From Mucidula mucida (lineage: Eukaryota > Basidiomycota > Agaricomycetes > Agaricales > Physalacriaceae): DNA of 37,654 bases. This document shows, piece after piece, positions 19,875-30,145 of the stretch. How positions within the stretch are numbered: position 1 is the stretch's first letter; every line of letters starts with the position of its first letter. The position numbers and the translations under genes are program-made. The stretch covers positions 1-37,654 of the forward strand of contig JADNYV010000334.1 of assembly GCA_015501055.1 (NCBI GenBank). Direction: 5' to 3'. Under the pieces are notes generated by a model, which was not told where the DNA came from, made no database searches, and was given only the letters and a program-made list of their open reading frames with translations.

Positions 19875-22058
19875 ATGTCTTCGATTTTTGAACAAACGCT
19901 CGACACCCCGACTTACAAGGGCACGGTGTCCATCAACACCGGACTCTTCATCGATGGCAAGTTCGTTGACCCCGTCAAGGGAGGATCTGTCGAGTGCGTC
20001 TCTTGAACTTTATACACCCACCTGGTCTGACCTCTCTTCGTTGCAGTGTTTACAACCCAGGTGCGTCTCGCTCTCCTCCATCTCAATGGTGCCCCGGAAA
20101 CCGACGCCTATCCAGCCACTGGAAAAGTTCTCACATCTGTTGCTGCCGGAAGCAAAGAGGACGTTGACATCGCTGTAGCTGCTGCTAAACAGGTCGGTTA
20201 CTGTCGTTGCCGATCTCGCCCACGCTGACGCCACCTATTACACACAGGCTTACAAAACTTCATGGGGCCTCAAAGTCCCGGGCACGCAGCGTGGAAGATT
20301 ACTAAACAAGCTCGCTGATCTTATTGAACGCGATGTGGACGAGTTCGCCGCGCTCGAGTCGCTTAACACAGGGAAACCATTCGCCGTCTCAAAGGGATAT
20401 GACATCGCTGCTACTGTATCGACTATTCGTTACTATGCTGGCTTCGCCGACAAAATCCAAGGCAAAACAATCGAGGTGCGAACTACTTTTCAAAGATCAC
20501 CATCAACCATTTGACCGGGGCTTGCAGACCTCTGAATTGAAACTGGCTTATACGAGACACGAGCCTTATGGAGTTGTTGTGCGTATTATGCTAATCCGCA
20601 TCAGATCACATAGAAGCACTCGCTGATATTGTCTTGAAGGGCCAAATCGTCCCATGGAACTATCCACTGGTATGTCTTCTGTCACGCGTTGTCAAGTCAC
20701 CCCGAAATTGAGGGCGTTCTATTTGTTCAGAGCATGGTCTCTTGGAAAATCGGACCCGCACTCGCTACCGGGAACACCATCGTTCTGAAAGTGGGTGGTC
20801 GAGACGTTTAATCCCTATCCCTTCTAACGATTTGCATTATTACAGCCTTCAGAACTAACCCCCTAACAGCCCAAAAGTTGGCCGCCGTTATCGTCGAAGC
20901 TGGATTCCCACCGGGCGTGGTTAACATCGTCAATGGATATGGTCTGTTACGTTTTTGGCTTATGCCCATTGAAGCGCGTCTAATGGGCTATTTACAGGAC
21001 CGACTGTCGGTCAAGCCATCGCTGAACATCCCCAGATTCAGAAGGTCGCGTTCACAGGCAGCACAGCGACGGGACGCCGCATACAGGAGGCATCTGCCAA
21101 ATCGAATTTGAAGGCCGTCACTCTGGAACTTGGCGGAAGGAGCCCTAACATCATCTTTGATGACGCAGACCTCGAACAAGCCATCAAATGGGCGTCTATG
21201 GGTATATTCCCTAATGCTGGTATGTATCTTGTTACTACCCTCGTCGTTTCGAGTCTAAATTTGTGACTTTAGGCCAGACGTGCAGTGCAGGCTCGCGCAT
21301 CCTAGTACAGGAGGGCATCTACGACGCGTTTGTGGAACAGTTCAGTGCTGCTGCGAAGACTTTAGGAGGTGCTGCCGGTGATCCCTTCAGCGAAAGTACA
21401 CAACATGGACCTCAGGTGTCTCAAACTCAGATGGATGTGCGTGCACGCTGTCCTCCATGATCAAGCTTTCTCGGTTTGACATGTACTTTTTCTTTGTTTG
21501 TTAGCGCATATTGGGTTATCTGGATCTAGCCAAGAAGGAAGGCGCGACGATACACGCGGGTGGTGAACGCCATGGAGAGGAAGGATACTTCGTCCAGCCG
21601 ACCGTTTTCTCTGGTACAAACGATATGAGATCTATCCGTGAAGAGATTTTCGGACCTGTCGCATCGTTAATCAAGTTCAAGACCGAGGAAGGTGTGTAAC
21701 CACTATGTACTCTTATTGATTGTGCAAACCTGCTAATGATGTTTGGCAGAGGCCATCGAGATCGCTAACGATACGGAATACGGTCTCGCTGCTGCTGTTT
21801 TCACGGAGAACAGTGCCCGGGCCATCCGAGTCGCGCATGCTTTGGAGGCCGGGAGCTTGTTTGTGAATAATTACAACACGGTGGAGAATAGTATGCCGTT
21901 TGGGGGGTACAAGCAGTCGGGTCATGGGCGTGAGTTGGGGGAGTATGCGCTTCAGACGTGAGTGATTTTGATCTACTTTGAGTGTGTGTATTGATGACGA
22001 GGTGTGTAGGTATACCCAAGTGAAGGCTGTTCATATCAATCTGGGAATGAAGCTGTAA
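19875..22058 (+). CDS. NAD(P)-dependent aldehyde dehydrogenase, multi-intron; one frameshift
   Basis: Oxidises aldehydes to carboxylic acids with NAD(P)+. It starts [18 protein letters not shown] and ends [13 protein letters not shown]. About ten short introns separate the blocks [113 protein letters not shown] (catalytic Glu), [14 protein letters not shown] (catalytic Cys), [13 protein letters not shown] and [20 protein letters not shown]. At 20853-20864 the run of five C gives CCCTAA and a stop. One further C would read [13 protein letters not shown], so this is either a real null mutation or a homopolymer error. All other junctions checked are in phase. Its specific substrate cannot be inferred. 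Confidence 0.9.
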
Positions 22059-22211
22059 TCTTGTATGAATGGATCAATTTGTATTCTGGGGAGACAATGC
22101 GTGTGCGTGTGCTCGTGGTGTGGTGTGATTCATGAGTTAGTTGGCAACTTCGGTGACAGGTCGAGTCTGTTAGACACGTGTGAGGGTTTAACGCGGACGT
22201 TGCTGTTATCG

Positions 22212-23288
22212 ATGGCAACCTCTTTCTCTCTTGCTCTCTCCATGTCGTCGCCTCAGCTGAACACACACATACACGATATATTTGAAATCCCCAGTGCAGA
22301 AACCGACCTAGTCATACGCACATCGGACAACGTTCGTCTCTATGCCACAAAATCCATCTTGACCTGTCATTCCCCATTTTTCGCCAAGCACTTTGTCGAT
22401 GATTCCCAGAACGTGTTCCATGAATTCAAAGCAAAGCAAGACTGTCGCGACATGCGCGCAATACTCCATCTATGTTCTCCGACGAAAGGCGCTGCTACTC
22501 CCTACATCCTAGAGGCAGCATTCTGGGGATCACTTCTATTTGCATTGAGGAAGTACGAGATGATGGAGTGGGCGAAGGAGTCTCTGCGAGACATGGTGGC
22601 TGCGTCAGAATGGCCGAGGAAGGAGCCACTCATGACGTTCGTGATGGCGCGGAGATGTGACTGGGAGGATATCGGGCGTACGGCTGCCTGGGAGTCTTTG
22701 CGCTTCCCGCTCCGCACTGGCAGCATACCCGAGTTGGGCTTGATCACAGGGCTGGACTATCACTCCTTCATCGAGTATTTCTGGCGCTGCGCTGATGCGG
22801 CCCGCGATTTCTTGAAAGGAATGCCAGTCACAGGCCGCACGGACTGCGAACTACTGTCACTCGAAGTCAAGCGCCCCTTCCCGGAGTCATTGCTCAATGA
22901 CGGGTCATTCTCATATCCAGAGGAGGTTGCCTGTAAATGCCAGGAACCTCAGCGTATCAAATCTGAGAGGTGCTCCGAATTCTCGGATGCTCTTCTTTTC
23001 AACAAGCGGACGGGTGAAATACGGTTTATGCATCCTTGCCTTCGTCCTCTTATACAGCGCGCTTTGTCTGAGGTCGAACGGTGTCCTCGGATTGGGCTTT
23101 TTCACGAAAGCATTCTCCAGGATACATTGGCTAGAGCGTGTCCATCACAGACGCCCGAAATGATTCAGACGATCGTTAGTATCTTGGATGATGAATTGGA
23201 AAGCGTTCTTCGTTCTGTAAGTGGGCATCAGTTTCCATTCAAATCTGACCTTTGCTTCTAGGTCGAGCTAGAGGTCGAAGGATGGTGA
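22212..23288 (+). CDS. BTB/POZ domain protein
   Basis: Two exons (22212-23216 and 23262-23288). The 45-nt intron replaces a readthrough tail and ends the protein VELEVEGW. The N-terminal BTB fold shows ADLVIRTSD-type sequence (TDLVIRTSDNVRLYATKSIL) and HSPFFAKHFVDD, followed by a helical region typical of agaricomycete BTB proteins (LEAAFWGSLLFALRKYEM, MAAASEWPRKEP-like). The Met at 22212 (MATSFSLALS) or the one at 22242 (MSSPQLNTHIH) is the likely start, because upstream codons are Cys-rich and non-coding in style. BTB domains mediate dimerisation and adaptor binding; no partner is suggested by context. It starts about 150 bp after the aldehyde dehydrogenase stop. Confidence 0.82.
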
Positions 23289-23382
23289 GGAACGTATTTG
23301 TCATCTGTTATGGTTGTAGATTACAATACCATGATACTTAGCGTTCTTATACGTGACGAGTAACGAAGCACTACATTAACCG

Positions 23383-24139
23383 CTAGTCAGTATCGAGGCT
23401 GGATGAACGTTTCCTGAATAGGATCTTTGCTTTGGGGTTAGGAACGCACGCCGAGACAAACCAGACGTTAGGCGGCCTGTGCTCCCCATCGGCATACTTC
23501 ACATCGAACTGCATCACAAGATGCGCAAGCATCAAGTGAAGCTCCATCGCAGCAAAGAACCTCCCCGGGCACGCCAGCCTCCCATGGCCAAATCCCAAGC
23601 ACGTCGGGGTCGTTTTGGTCAGTCGCACGGTACCCAAGCCGCTGGCTTCGCGCTCGAAACGCCAAGGCTCGAACTCGCCTGCATTTTCGTAGTGTCTATT
23701 GTCGGCTTGCACTATGTGGGCTCCGATACTGACAGCCGTTCCTGCTGGGAGAACTGTGCCGTCGGAGAAGACGAATGATTTTCGAGCGCGGCGGTCCATT
23801 ATGACTACAATGGAGTCACTTGAATTAGTACGTTTCATCATGGATTTTAGTAGTGAATAACTAACGCGCTCCCATTGTGTTGATGCGCTGTGACTCGGTC
23901 AGGAAACTGTCAAGCTTGTGCATATGCGTGAGGGCGTCAAAGCTCCATCCGTACGTTTGTATAACGGTTTCGATTTCACTCCGGAGCTTCTGGATATAAA
24001 GTGGATTGTCGGCTAGGTGAAGTAGGACGTGCGTGAATGCCTGCAAAGCGCGCATCAGAATGTAATCGAAATCTAGATGATAGGGCGCACGTTGGAGGTA
24101 GTATGAATAGCGGCAAAGTTGACTGCCAAGACACGATTG
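23383..24139 (-). pseudogene. Cytochrome P450, 3' third (I-helix to C-terminus)
   Basis: The C-terminal part of the P450 split by retrotransposons. From the copia junction it reads RVLAVNFAAIHTTSN (I-helix), then after an intron AFTHVLLHLADNPLYIQKL. The K-helix ESQR is in DSFLTESQRINTMGA. After a second intron come VVIMDRRARKSFVFSDG, the meander FEPWRFER and the heme loop FGHGRLACPGRFFAAMEL. The heme loop retains the ligand Cys but has His-Gly where many P450s have FxxG-R. It ends RKRSSSLDTD. This segment lacks any start or promoter of its own on this strand other than the element's LTR. The whole style (FAAIHTTS, ACPGRFF) fits a large basidiomycete P450 group. Confidence 0.88.
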
Positions 24140-24439
24140 TGTCGAAGGAGCAGTCGTGGCTGTGCACGACGCGTCCCAATCCGGCATCTTCCGGAACCTT
24201 CGCGTGCATACTCGTTCACGCGGATTTGGGACGTTCGCTCGTCTGCTCACTCAGCAAATGAGTCAAGTATTTATTCCAGTAGATAGTAGAACATTCTAGT
24301 ACTCTACAATTTGTAGTATATATACGCGGCCTGCAAGGCCCTCAGAATAATCTAATTACTCTTACTTCTCCCTCATCCTCACATAGCTCGAGTCTCGCAG
24401 TTAGCCACTGCAACATCATATTCCCCATATTTTACAACA
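24140..24439 (+). repeat. Copia 5' LTR
   Basis: 300 bp, TG...CA ends (TGTCGAAGG...TTTTACAACA). A TATA-like GTATATATAC lies near 24317. It differs from the 3' LTR at two places: C versus T in GGAACCTTYGCG, and one T in the terminal T run. Confidence 0.95.
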
Positions 24440-24456
24440 GGTTATGGGCCCCGGCC
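24440..24456 (+). other. Primer-binding site, initiator tRNA-Met anticodon-arm type
   Basis: GGTTATGGGCCCCGGCC begins immediately at the LTR edge. Its complement contains CCCAUAACC, the anticodon-loop context (CAU) of eukaryotic initiator tRNA-Met, rather than the tRNA 3' end. Drosophila copia is primed in this way by a cleaved half of initiator tRNA-Met. The assignment rests on this sequence match. Confidence 0.65.
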
Positions 24457-24514
24457 TTAACTAAACTATACCGAGACTCACTATACAACTCACCTCACCA
24501 AATCACACACCATA

Positions 24515-27500
24515 ATGTCCGACTCTCTCCCCTCATCGCTCTTCCGTATTGAGCTCCTCCAAGAGCACAACTGGGTTCCGTACAAGCGTCGCGTCACCGC
24601 AATCTTACGAGAACGAGGTCTCTTGAAGTACGCCGAAGGCACGACCAAAATCCCTGTGCCGGCAGATGCTAATAATATCACTACGGAGGAAGCAACCAAG
24701 ATCAGGAAATGGGAAGAGGAAGACGGACGAGCGCAGACACAAATCGAGCTCACCTTGAGTGACTCGCAGATGATACATATTGCGGGAGCCAAGACAGCAG
24801 CCGAAATGTGGTCGCAGCTGAAGTTAGTAAAGGAAGCTAGAGGAAAATTAGGGATACTATCGCTCCGCCGCCGTCTCTACCGCACCGTCGCCGACGAATC
24901 CACAGATATCACCGAACACACCACAGAAATGCGCCGCGTCCAGGAAGAACTCGGCATCTTGGGAAGTGTCGTCACCGACGAAGATTTCCTAATGCTACTC
25001 ATCAGTTCATTGCCCGAGTCCTGGGACCAATTCACATCAGCGTACCTTGGTGCTACCGGAAATAACCCCACCGTTACCTCCCACGAGTTCATCTCCATCA
25101 TTCAGGAAGAGAACCGACGCCAAAAGGAGAAGTCTGGTGAGGGCGAATCAGCCATGTACGCGCGAAGCGGAAGACAGACAGGCAGAAACTGGAATGGCAG
25201 AGACTTCATGTCAGGGAGAGTATCCGACAATGTCGAGTGCTTTAACTGCCACAAACGAGGCCACACCAAGAACCAATGTTGGTCAAAGGGTGGCGGCCAG
25301 GAAGAAAAAGGCCCGGGCAGGAACAAAAGGAAGAAGGAGAGATCTAACCAGGCCCAGTCAGAGAATGCCCACGACGATGTAGTCGAGACGTCTTACCACG
25401 TAGCGGAGACGAAACCGCAATTCGATAACCACTTTGCCCGTTACACTTGGCTCTCAGACTCAGGCACAACATCACATATCTCCAATGACCGCGCTACCTT
25501 TGTCGACTTTCGGCCGCTTGAGGCAACCTCCATCAATGGCATCGGAAACATTGCAATCAAAGCTGTGGGCAGAGGAACAGTCCTGTTAGACTGCAAAGTC
25601 AATGGGCAAACTATCACTCACAAGCTCAAAGACACATTATTTGCCCCGAATGCCGCCAACAACCTCATCTCCATCAGCAGACTAGATGACGCTGGGATGG
25701 AAGCCTCATTTAAAGGAGGTCAGGTGCGATTCCTCCGCAGAGACGGGAAAGTCCTAGCGGAAGGACAGAAGACGCGCCGACTGTACCTTATGAAGGCATG
25801 TGCACGCGTTGTAGCACCCGAGCAGTCAAATGTTGCCAAAACGAGCAACGAAGACACATGGGATGCATGGCATCGAAAGATGGGACACCTAGGAAAGGCA
25901 GGGTTAGAAAGACTGAAAAGGGAAGGACTCGTTGAAGGACTTACCATATCGGACGACTCGCCGCCACTCAGCCAATGCGAAGCCTGTATCCAGGCAAAGA
26001 TGACACTCCGCCCATTCCCGCAGGAAGCAAAAAACCGACGCGAACAGCCAGGAGAATTGACCCATGGCGATATTTGGGGTCCGGCCCGCGTCGAGTCCCT
26101 GCAGAAGTCGAAATACTCCATCACGTTCACCGACGACGCGACACGCCGCTGCAGACCTGAGTTTCTAAAACAGAAGTCAGAGTCATTTCGAAAAATGAAG
26201 GAATACATTACCTTCATCAAGCAGCAGGATGGAGTCAAACCCAAAGTCATTCGGGTAGACAACGCTAAAGAACTGACAGGCGGAGAGGTCAAAGCATGGT
26301 TGAAGAAGGAAGGAATTCACTTACAGACACCGGCACCGTATGCCCACTCATCAAACGGGGTAGCTGAACGATTTAATCGCACCCTAGTTAAACTTGCCCG
26401 CGCAATGCTTATCGCGCGAGGCCTTCCATCGTTCCTGTGGGAATGTGCAGTCGAGTATGCGGCATATATCCGCAATCGCGCACCAATACGCGCGCTCGAA
26501 GGAAAGACGCCGGAAGAAGCTTGGACAGGCAAGAAGCCTGACGTTTCGCATCTCCGGGAGTTTGGGTATCTAGTCTGGGTGAAAAGAGAAGGAAAGAACT
26601 TGTCAAAACTGGGCGGTAGCTCGAGCAAGGCAACAAAACATACCTTTGTTGGGTTTTCAGACGACCCCGTAGTCATAAAATACTACGATGCTGGCCTGCG
26701 ATCCATCCGGGAATCACGGAACTATGAGTTCGTGCAGCCGGCACCAGCAGTTGACGTCAAAAACATTGACAATGTGCGGCTCGAGGGGGAGACAGGAGGT
26801 GCTAGCGACCCGCAATTGCCAGAAAAGTCTGAGCAGGATACGGATCAGCAGAAGAAAGAGGCACCAACAGCAGTTAACCCACCTATTACGCCGTTGACAA
26901 TCCCCACGCCATCACAGATCCCAAAACCACCTTCAGGACCCATCCGGCGATCTAGTCGCACCACGACGGACCACAACTATGCAAAACTCAACAATCCTAA
27001 TGCCCGGATACCGTCCACATCACGTATTCCGCGACCGACTCCATCAGAACCACCAGCTGAGTCAGCAAATGTCGCCATCATCCAGAGCTATCTTGCCGGC
27101 GATGGTGAGCACATGAATCGTAATGACTTCCCGCGAAGCCTAGCAGAGGCACAAGCCTCGCCCGAATGGCCTGAGTGGAAGAAGGCCATGGATGAGGAAA
27201 TGGGAATGATTCAAGAAATGGGCACTTACAAGCTCGAGGATCTCCCAGAGGGACGCGAAACCGTAGGCTGCAGATGGACATACTTGAAGAAGTACGACGA
27301 ACATGGGAATGTGTCGCGCTATAAAGCCCGCCTCGTAGCACAAGGCTACTCGCAAATCCCTGGAGTCGATTTCACTGAAACGTTTGCACCAGTTGTTCGT
27401 CTCGAATCAGTCCGCGCTGCGCTAGGCATAGCCGCCATCAATGACCTCAAAATTGGCCAGATGGACATTAAAGGAGCTTACCTCAATGGCGAGCTCGAAG

Positions 27501-28681
27501 AAGAGATATACATGCGCCAGCCGCCAGGATACGACGACAGATCAGGCCATGTCTGCAGACTGTACAAGACCCTGTATGGGTTAAAGCAGTCAGGACGCGA
27601 GTGGAATCGAGAGTTCGATAGGAAACTTACATCCATTGGGTTCTCAAAGCTGGAAGTCAATCACTGCGTGTACAAACACATCCGAGACGGCAGGACTGTG
27701 TTCCTGACAGTCTGGGTTGACGACTTGTTAATATTTGCTGAAGCAGTCAAAGATCTGGAGGAAGTAAAGAGGGAGTTAGCAGGGTTATTTGATGTCAAGG
27801 ACATGGGAGAGCCAAAGAAGATCATTGGCATCGAAATCGAGAGGGACCGTGATAACGGCACTGTCTCGTTATCCCAGCAACAATACATCGACGGAATACT
27901 CACTAGGTTCGGCCTACACAACGCGTCGCCCGTCACCACTCCACTCGACCACAACATCATCCTACACAAGCGACCGGCCGACGAGCAAGTCGAGCCCACT
28001 ATCCAAGGCGGATATCAGTCCGCGATCGGCTCCTTGATGTATGCCGCGATTTGTACGCGCCCCGACATCGTGTATGCTGTACAGACACTGAGCCAGCACT
28101 CGAACAACCCTGGACCCGAACATTGGACAGCTGTAAAGCAAGTGTTCAGGTACCTATCTGGCACAAAGAACCATAAACTCACCTTCCGAGCAAACAATGA
28201 ACGAGAGGTCATCAGCGCTGGATACAGCGATGCAGACTACGCATCAAATCCAGATGACCGGAAATCCATATCTGGATACGCATTCCTACTCGGAGGAGCA
28301 GCATTCGCGTGGAGCTCGAAAAAGCAATCCACCACCGCGCTATCATCCACAGAGGCAGAGTACACGGCTTTAGCCCATTCCACACGCCAGGCCATCTGGA
28401 ACAGAAACCTCTTAGAAGGCCTAGGCTATCCACAAGAAGAACCCACCTTGGTCTTTGAGGACAACCAATCCACCATCGCCATCGTGCACGACCCGCAATA
28501 TCACGCCCGGTCAAAACACTTTGACGTCCAGAACCATTTTGTCCGCGAAAAAGTGGAGCATGGGATTATCGAGTTGGCATATTGTCCTACAGATGAGATG
28601 GTGGCCGACATATTCACGAAGGCACTGCCACGGCCCAAGCACGAGAAGTTTGTCCGAGAACTTGGACTGATGCCGGCTTGA
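24515..28681 (+). CDS. Copia Gag-Pol polyprotein, intact
   Basis: 1388 residues in one frame. Gag occupies about 1-235 (UBN2-like: LLQEHNWVPYKRRV, AAEMWSQLK). The zinc knuckle CFNCHKRGHTKNQC is at 242-255. The aspartic protease has DSGTTSHIS with Asp315. The integrase zinc site is HRKMGH at 453-458 with CEAC at 488-491. The core has Asp519, Asp582 and Glu618, giving the D-x35-E spacing. The reverse transcriptase contains KARLVAQGYSQIPGVDFTETF, MDIKGAYLNGELEEEIYM and the catalytic WVDDLL (Asp1069-Asp1070, Trp replacing the usual Tyr). The RNase H contains GYSDADYASN, SSTEAEYTAL and FEDNQS, and ends with ADIFTKALP. The stop TGA overlaps the polypurine tract. No internal stop or frameshift is present, so all catalytic centres could be made from one translation product. 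Confidence 0.97.
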   Translation: MSDSLPSSLFRIELLQEHNWVPYKRRVTAILRERGLLKYAEGTTKIPVPADANNITTEEATKIRKWEEEDGRAQTQIELTLSDSQMIHIAGAKTAAEMWSQLKLVKEARGKLGILSLRRRLYRTVADESTDITEHTTEMRRVQEELGILGSVVTDEDFLMLLISSLPESWDQFTSAYLGATGNNPTVTSHEFISIIQEENRRQKEKSGEGESAMYARSGRQTGRNWNGRDFMSGRVSDNVECFNCHKRGHTKNQCWSKGGGQEEKGPGRNKRKKERSNQAQSENAHDDVVETSYHVAETKPQFDNHFARYTWLSDSGTTSHISNDRATFVDFRPLEATSINGIGNIAIKAVGRGTVLLDCKVNGQTITHKLKDTLFAPNAANNLISISRLDDAGMEASFKGGQVRFLRRDGKVLAEGQKTRRLYLMKACARVVAPEQSNVAKTSNEDTWDAWHRKMGHLGKAGLERLKREGLVEGLTISDDSPPLSQCEACIQAKMTLRPFPQEAKNRREQPGELTHGDIWGPARVESLQKSKYSITFTDDATRRCRPEFLKQKSESFRKMKEYITFIKQQDGVKPKVIRVDNAKELTGGEVKAWLKKEGIHLQTPAPYAHSSNGVAERFNRTLVKLARAMLIARGLPSFLWECAVEYAAYIRNRAPIRALEGKTPEEAWTGKKPDVSHLREFGYLVWVKREGKNLSKLGGSSSKATKHTFVGFSDDPVVIKYYDAGLRSIRESRNYEFVQPAPAVDVKNIDNVRLEGETGGASDPQLPEKSEQDTDQQKKEAPTAVNPPITPLTIPTPSQIPKPPSGPIRRSSRTTTDHNYAKLNNPNARIPSTSRIPRPTPSEPPAESANVAIIQSYLAGDGEHMNRNDFPRSLAEAQASPEWPEWKKAMDEEMGMIQEMGTYKLEDLPEGRETVGCRWTYLKKYDEHGNVSRYKARLVAQGYSQIPGVDFTETFAPVVRLESVRAALGIAAINDLKIGQMDIKGAYLNGELEEEIYMRQPPGYDDRSGHVCRLYKTLYGLKQSGREWNREFDRKLTSIGFSKLEVNHCVYKHIRDGRTVFLTVWVDDLLIFAEAVKDLEEVKRELAGLFDVKDMGEPKKIIGIEIERDRDNGTVSLSQQQYIDGILTRFGLHNASPVTTPLDHNIILHKRPADEQVEPTIQGGYQSAIGSLMYAAICTRPDIVYAVQTLSQHSNNPGPEHWTAVKQVFRYLSGTKNHKLTFRANNEREVISAGYSDADYASNPDDRKSISGYAFLLGGAAFAWSSKKQSTTALSSTEAEYTALAHSTRQAIWNRNLLEGLGYPQEEPTLVFEDNQSTIAIVHDPQYHARSKHFDVQNHFVREKVEHGIIELAYCPTDEMVADIFTKALPRPKHEKFVRELGLMPA

Positions 28682-28687
28682 GGGGAG
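28680..28687 (+). other. Copia polypurine tract
   Basis: GAGGGGAG sits directly against the 3' LTR and primes plus-strand synthesis in this element class. It shares bases with the Gag-Pol stop codon. Confidence 0.75.
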
Positions 28688-28986
28688 TGTCGAAGGAGCA
28701 GTCGTGGCTGTGCACGACGCGTCCCAATCCGGCATCTTCCGGAACCTTTGCGTGCATACTCGTTCACGCGGATTTGGGACGTTCGCTCGTCTGCTCACTC
28801 AGCAAATGAGTCAAGTATTTATTCCAGTAGATAGTAGAACATTCTAGTACTCTACAATTTGTAGTATATATACGCGGCCTGCAAGGCCCTCAGAATAATC
28901 TAATTACTCTTACTTCTCCCTCATCCTCACATAGCTCGAGTCTCGCAGTTAGCCACTGCAACATCATATTCCCCATATTTACAACA
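28688..28986 (+). repeat. Copia 3' LTR
   Basis: 299 bp, matching the 5' LTR except for one substitution and one single-base deletion (about 99.3% identity by eye). Confidence 0.95.
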
Positions 28987-30145
28987 GATGGCGATACTGT
29001 AAACAGAAGCTTCTTCTTTGCTTGCGACATCGAATAATCGTAGATAAAGAGTTTGTGGTGCTAGGATTGTTAGGTAAGTAAGAATGAGTCGTGCCAAGCA
29101 GGTTCTCGCCACCTTTATCGGACTATCCTCTTCGAATTCTTTGAATTTTGTATCGAAGGGCTGAACGTGTTCTTTGTACTCCATGACAACGTCTCTAATC
29201 ATTCCCTGAACTTTCTTGATCTTGGCCTCGATGTTGGAGAACAAGGCGGAGACAAGACTGCAGCATGTGCCATGAGTGTTGGGTCGCGACATGTAGCACA
29301 GGCACACACCGTCGCATGAAACGCGGAAACATCTTCAGTACACTAGCCTTCATGAGAACATCTAAAGCAAACTGCTTGTTGATTTCGAGGTATTCCTCAT
29401 TGCGACCTATCTCATGTTAGCATGACCATGAGCGTCGACTTAGAGACGTACACAGTGGTAGTCCAACAAAGATCCGATTACTGGCGCGCGCAACAATATC
29501 CATTGCTATTTCTTGTGGCCTTATCGGACACCATTGTTCTGACACGAATGGTCATTCAGCGACATTAATGTCATCCTGGGTACGCACCTTCATCCTGAGG
29601 AAGCACGACACTCAGAGCATGAAGGATCTCGTTGTTCATGTCATCAAACATGCTCGGTAACTCCTTCATAGTGTAAATCGAGCGGATAACCGGGATATGA
29701 TAGAGGTCATTCGCAATAGCAGGTCCCATTGTATATGTGATTTGAAGGCTCTATATACCAGCAGTGTGAGATTCGACTATGAATAGTTACTGTTTGAAGT
29801 CACCTGTTGGACCGAGTCGTGGAATGATAGTACATCATCTGGTGCCTTGCGCAGGTCTTCTATGTGTTCAGTCTTGGTTATCACCACCTCCCAGCGGTCA
29901 GGCAAGGCGATCTTGAATGGACGGTCGCCGTACTGTTCAAATACTTCCAGTGAAGATACAGCGTCGGCGAAGAATGGACTTCCTCACCATCGCATATGCA
30001 TGTCGAATCACGTCCTCGGCGCGAGTCAGAAACCGAAGGCCTTCCCAGTGGGAAGAAGAGGAAGGCTAAAGCCATAAGTCGGGATATGTCGAAGCTGAAG
30101 TTGAGTCAGCAGGTCAATCAACGAGGCAACTAGCTCGAGCTCCCT
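28987..30145 (-). pseudogene. Cytochrome P450, middle part (between the two retrotransposons)
   Basis: Reads from the Ty3 junction to the copia junction in several short exons: LRHIPTYG, then RFLTRAEDVIRHAYAM, YGDRPFKIALPDRWEVVITK, EDLRKAPDDVLSFHDSVQQ, SLQITYTMGPAIANDLYHIP, QWCPIRPQEIAMDIVARASN, RIFVGLPLC, RNEEYLEINKQFALDVLMKA, FMRR, LVSALFSNIEAKIKKVQGMI, EYKEHVQPFDTKFKEFEEDS, and ASKEEASVYSIA at the copia edge. Most intron phases agree. There is one apparent frame slip between GFSLPLLPTGKAF and RFLTRAEDV. The order and motifs match the N-terminal half and the central helices of the same P450 as the flanking pieces. Confidence 0.85.

Larger units (their letters stand above)
24140..28986 (+). 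mobile_element. Full-length Ty1/copia LTR retrotransposon
   Basis: A 4847-bp element with LTRs at 24140-24439 and 28688-28986, one uninterrupted Gag-Pol frame, PBS directly after the 5' LTR and a purine tract directly before the 3' LTR. The order protease, integrase, reverse transcriptase, RNase H defines Ty1/copia. It is flanked by GATTG (24135-24139) and GATGG (28987-28991), a 5-bp target duplication with one mismatch. The insertion is inside an exon of the P450 gene, on the opposite strand. Near-identical LTRs and an open frame indicate a recent, possibly still competent copy. Confidence 0.96.

Noticed and set aside
11154..22058. A biosynthetic gene cluster linking the dioxygenase, aldehyde dehydrogenase, P450 and aldo-keto reductase
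   Set aside because: The oxidative genes are interspersed with a nuclease, CON-6 and BTB genes, there is no core synthase, and the P450 is broken.
24085..24250. Minus-strand frame of the P450 3' region continuing into the copia LTR
   Set aside because: The N-terminal part is LTR sequence; it is a chimeric readthrough, not a gene start.
25720..26292. Long minus-strand frame inside the copia element
   Set aside because: Antisense of the integrase-coding part; no independent motifs.
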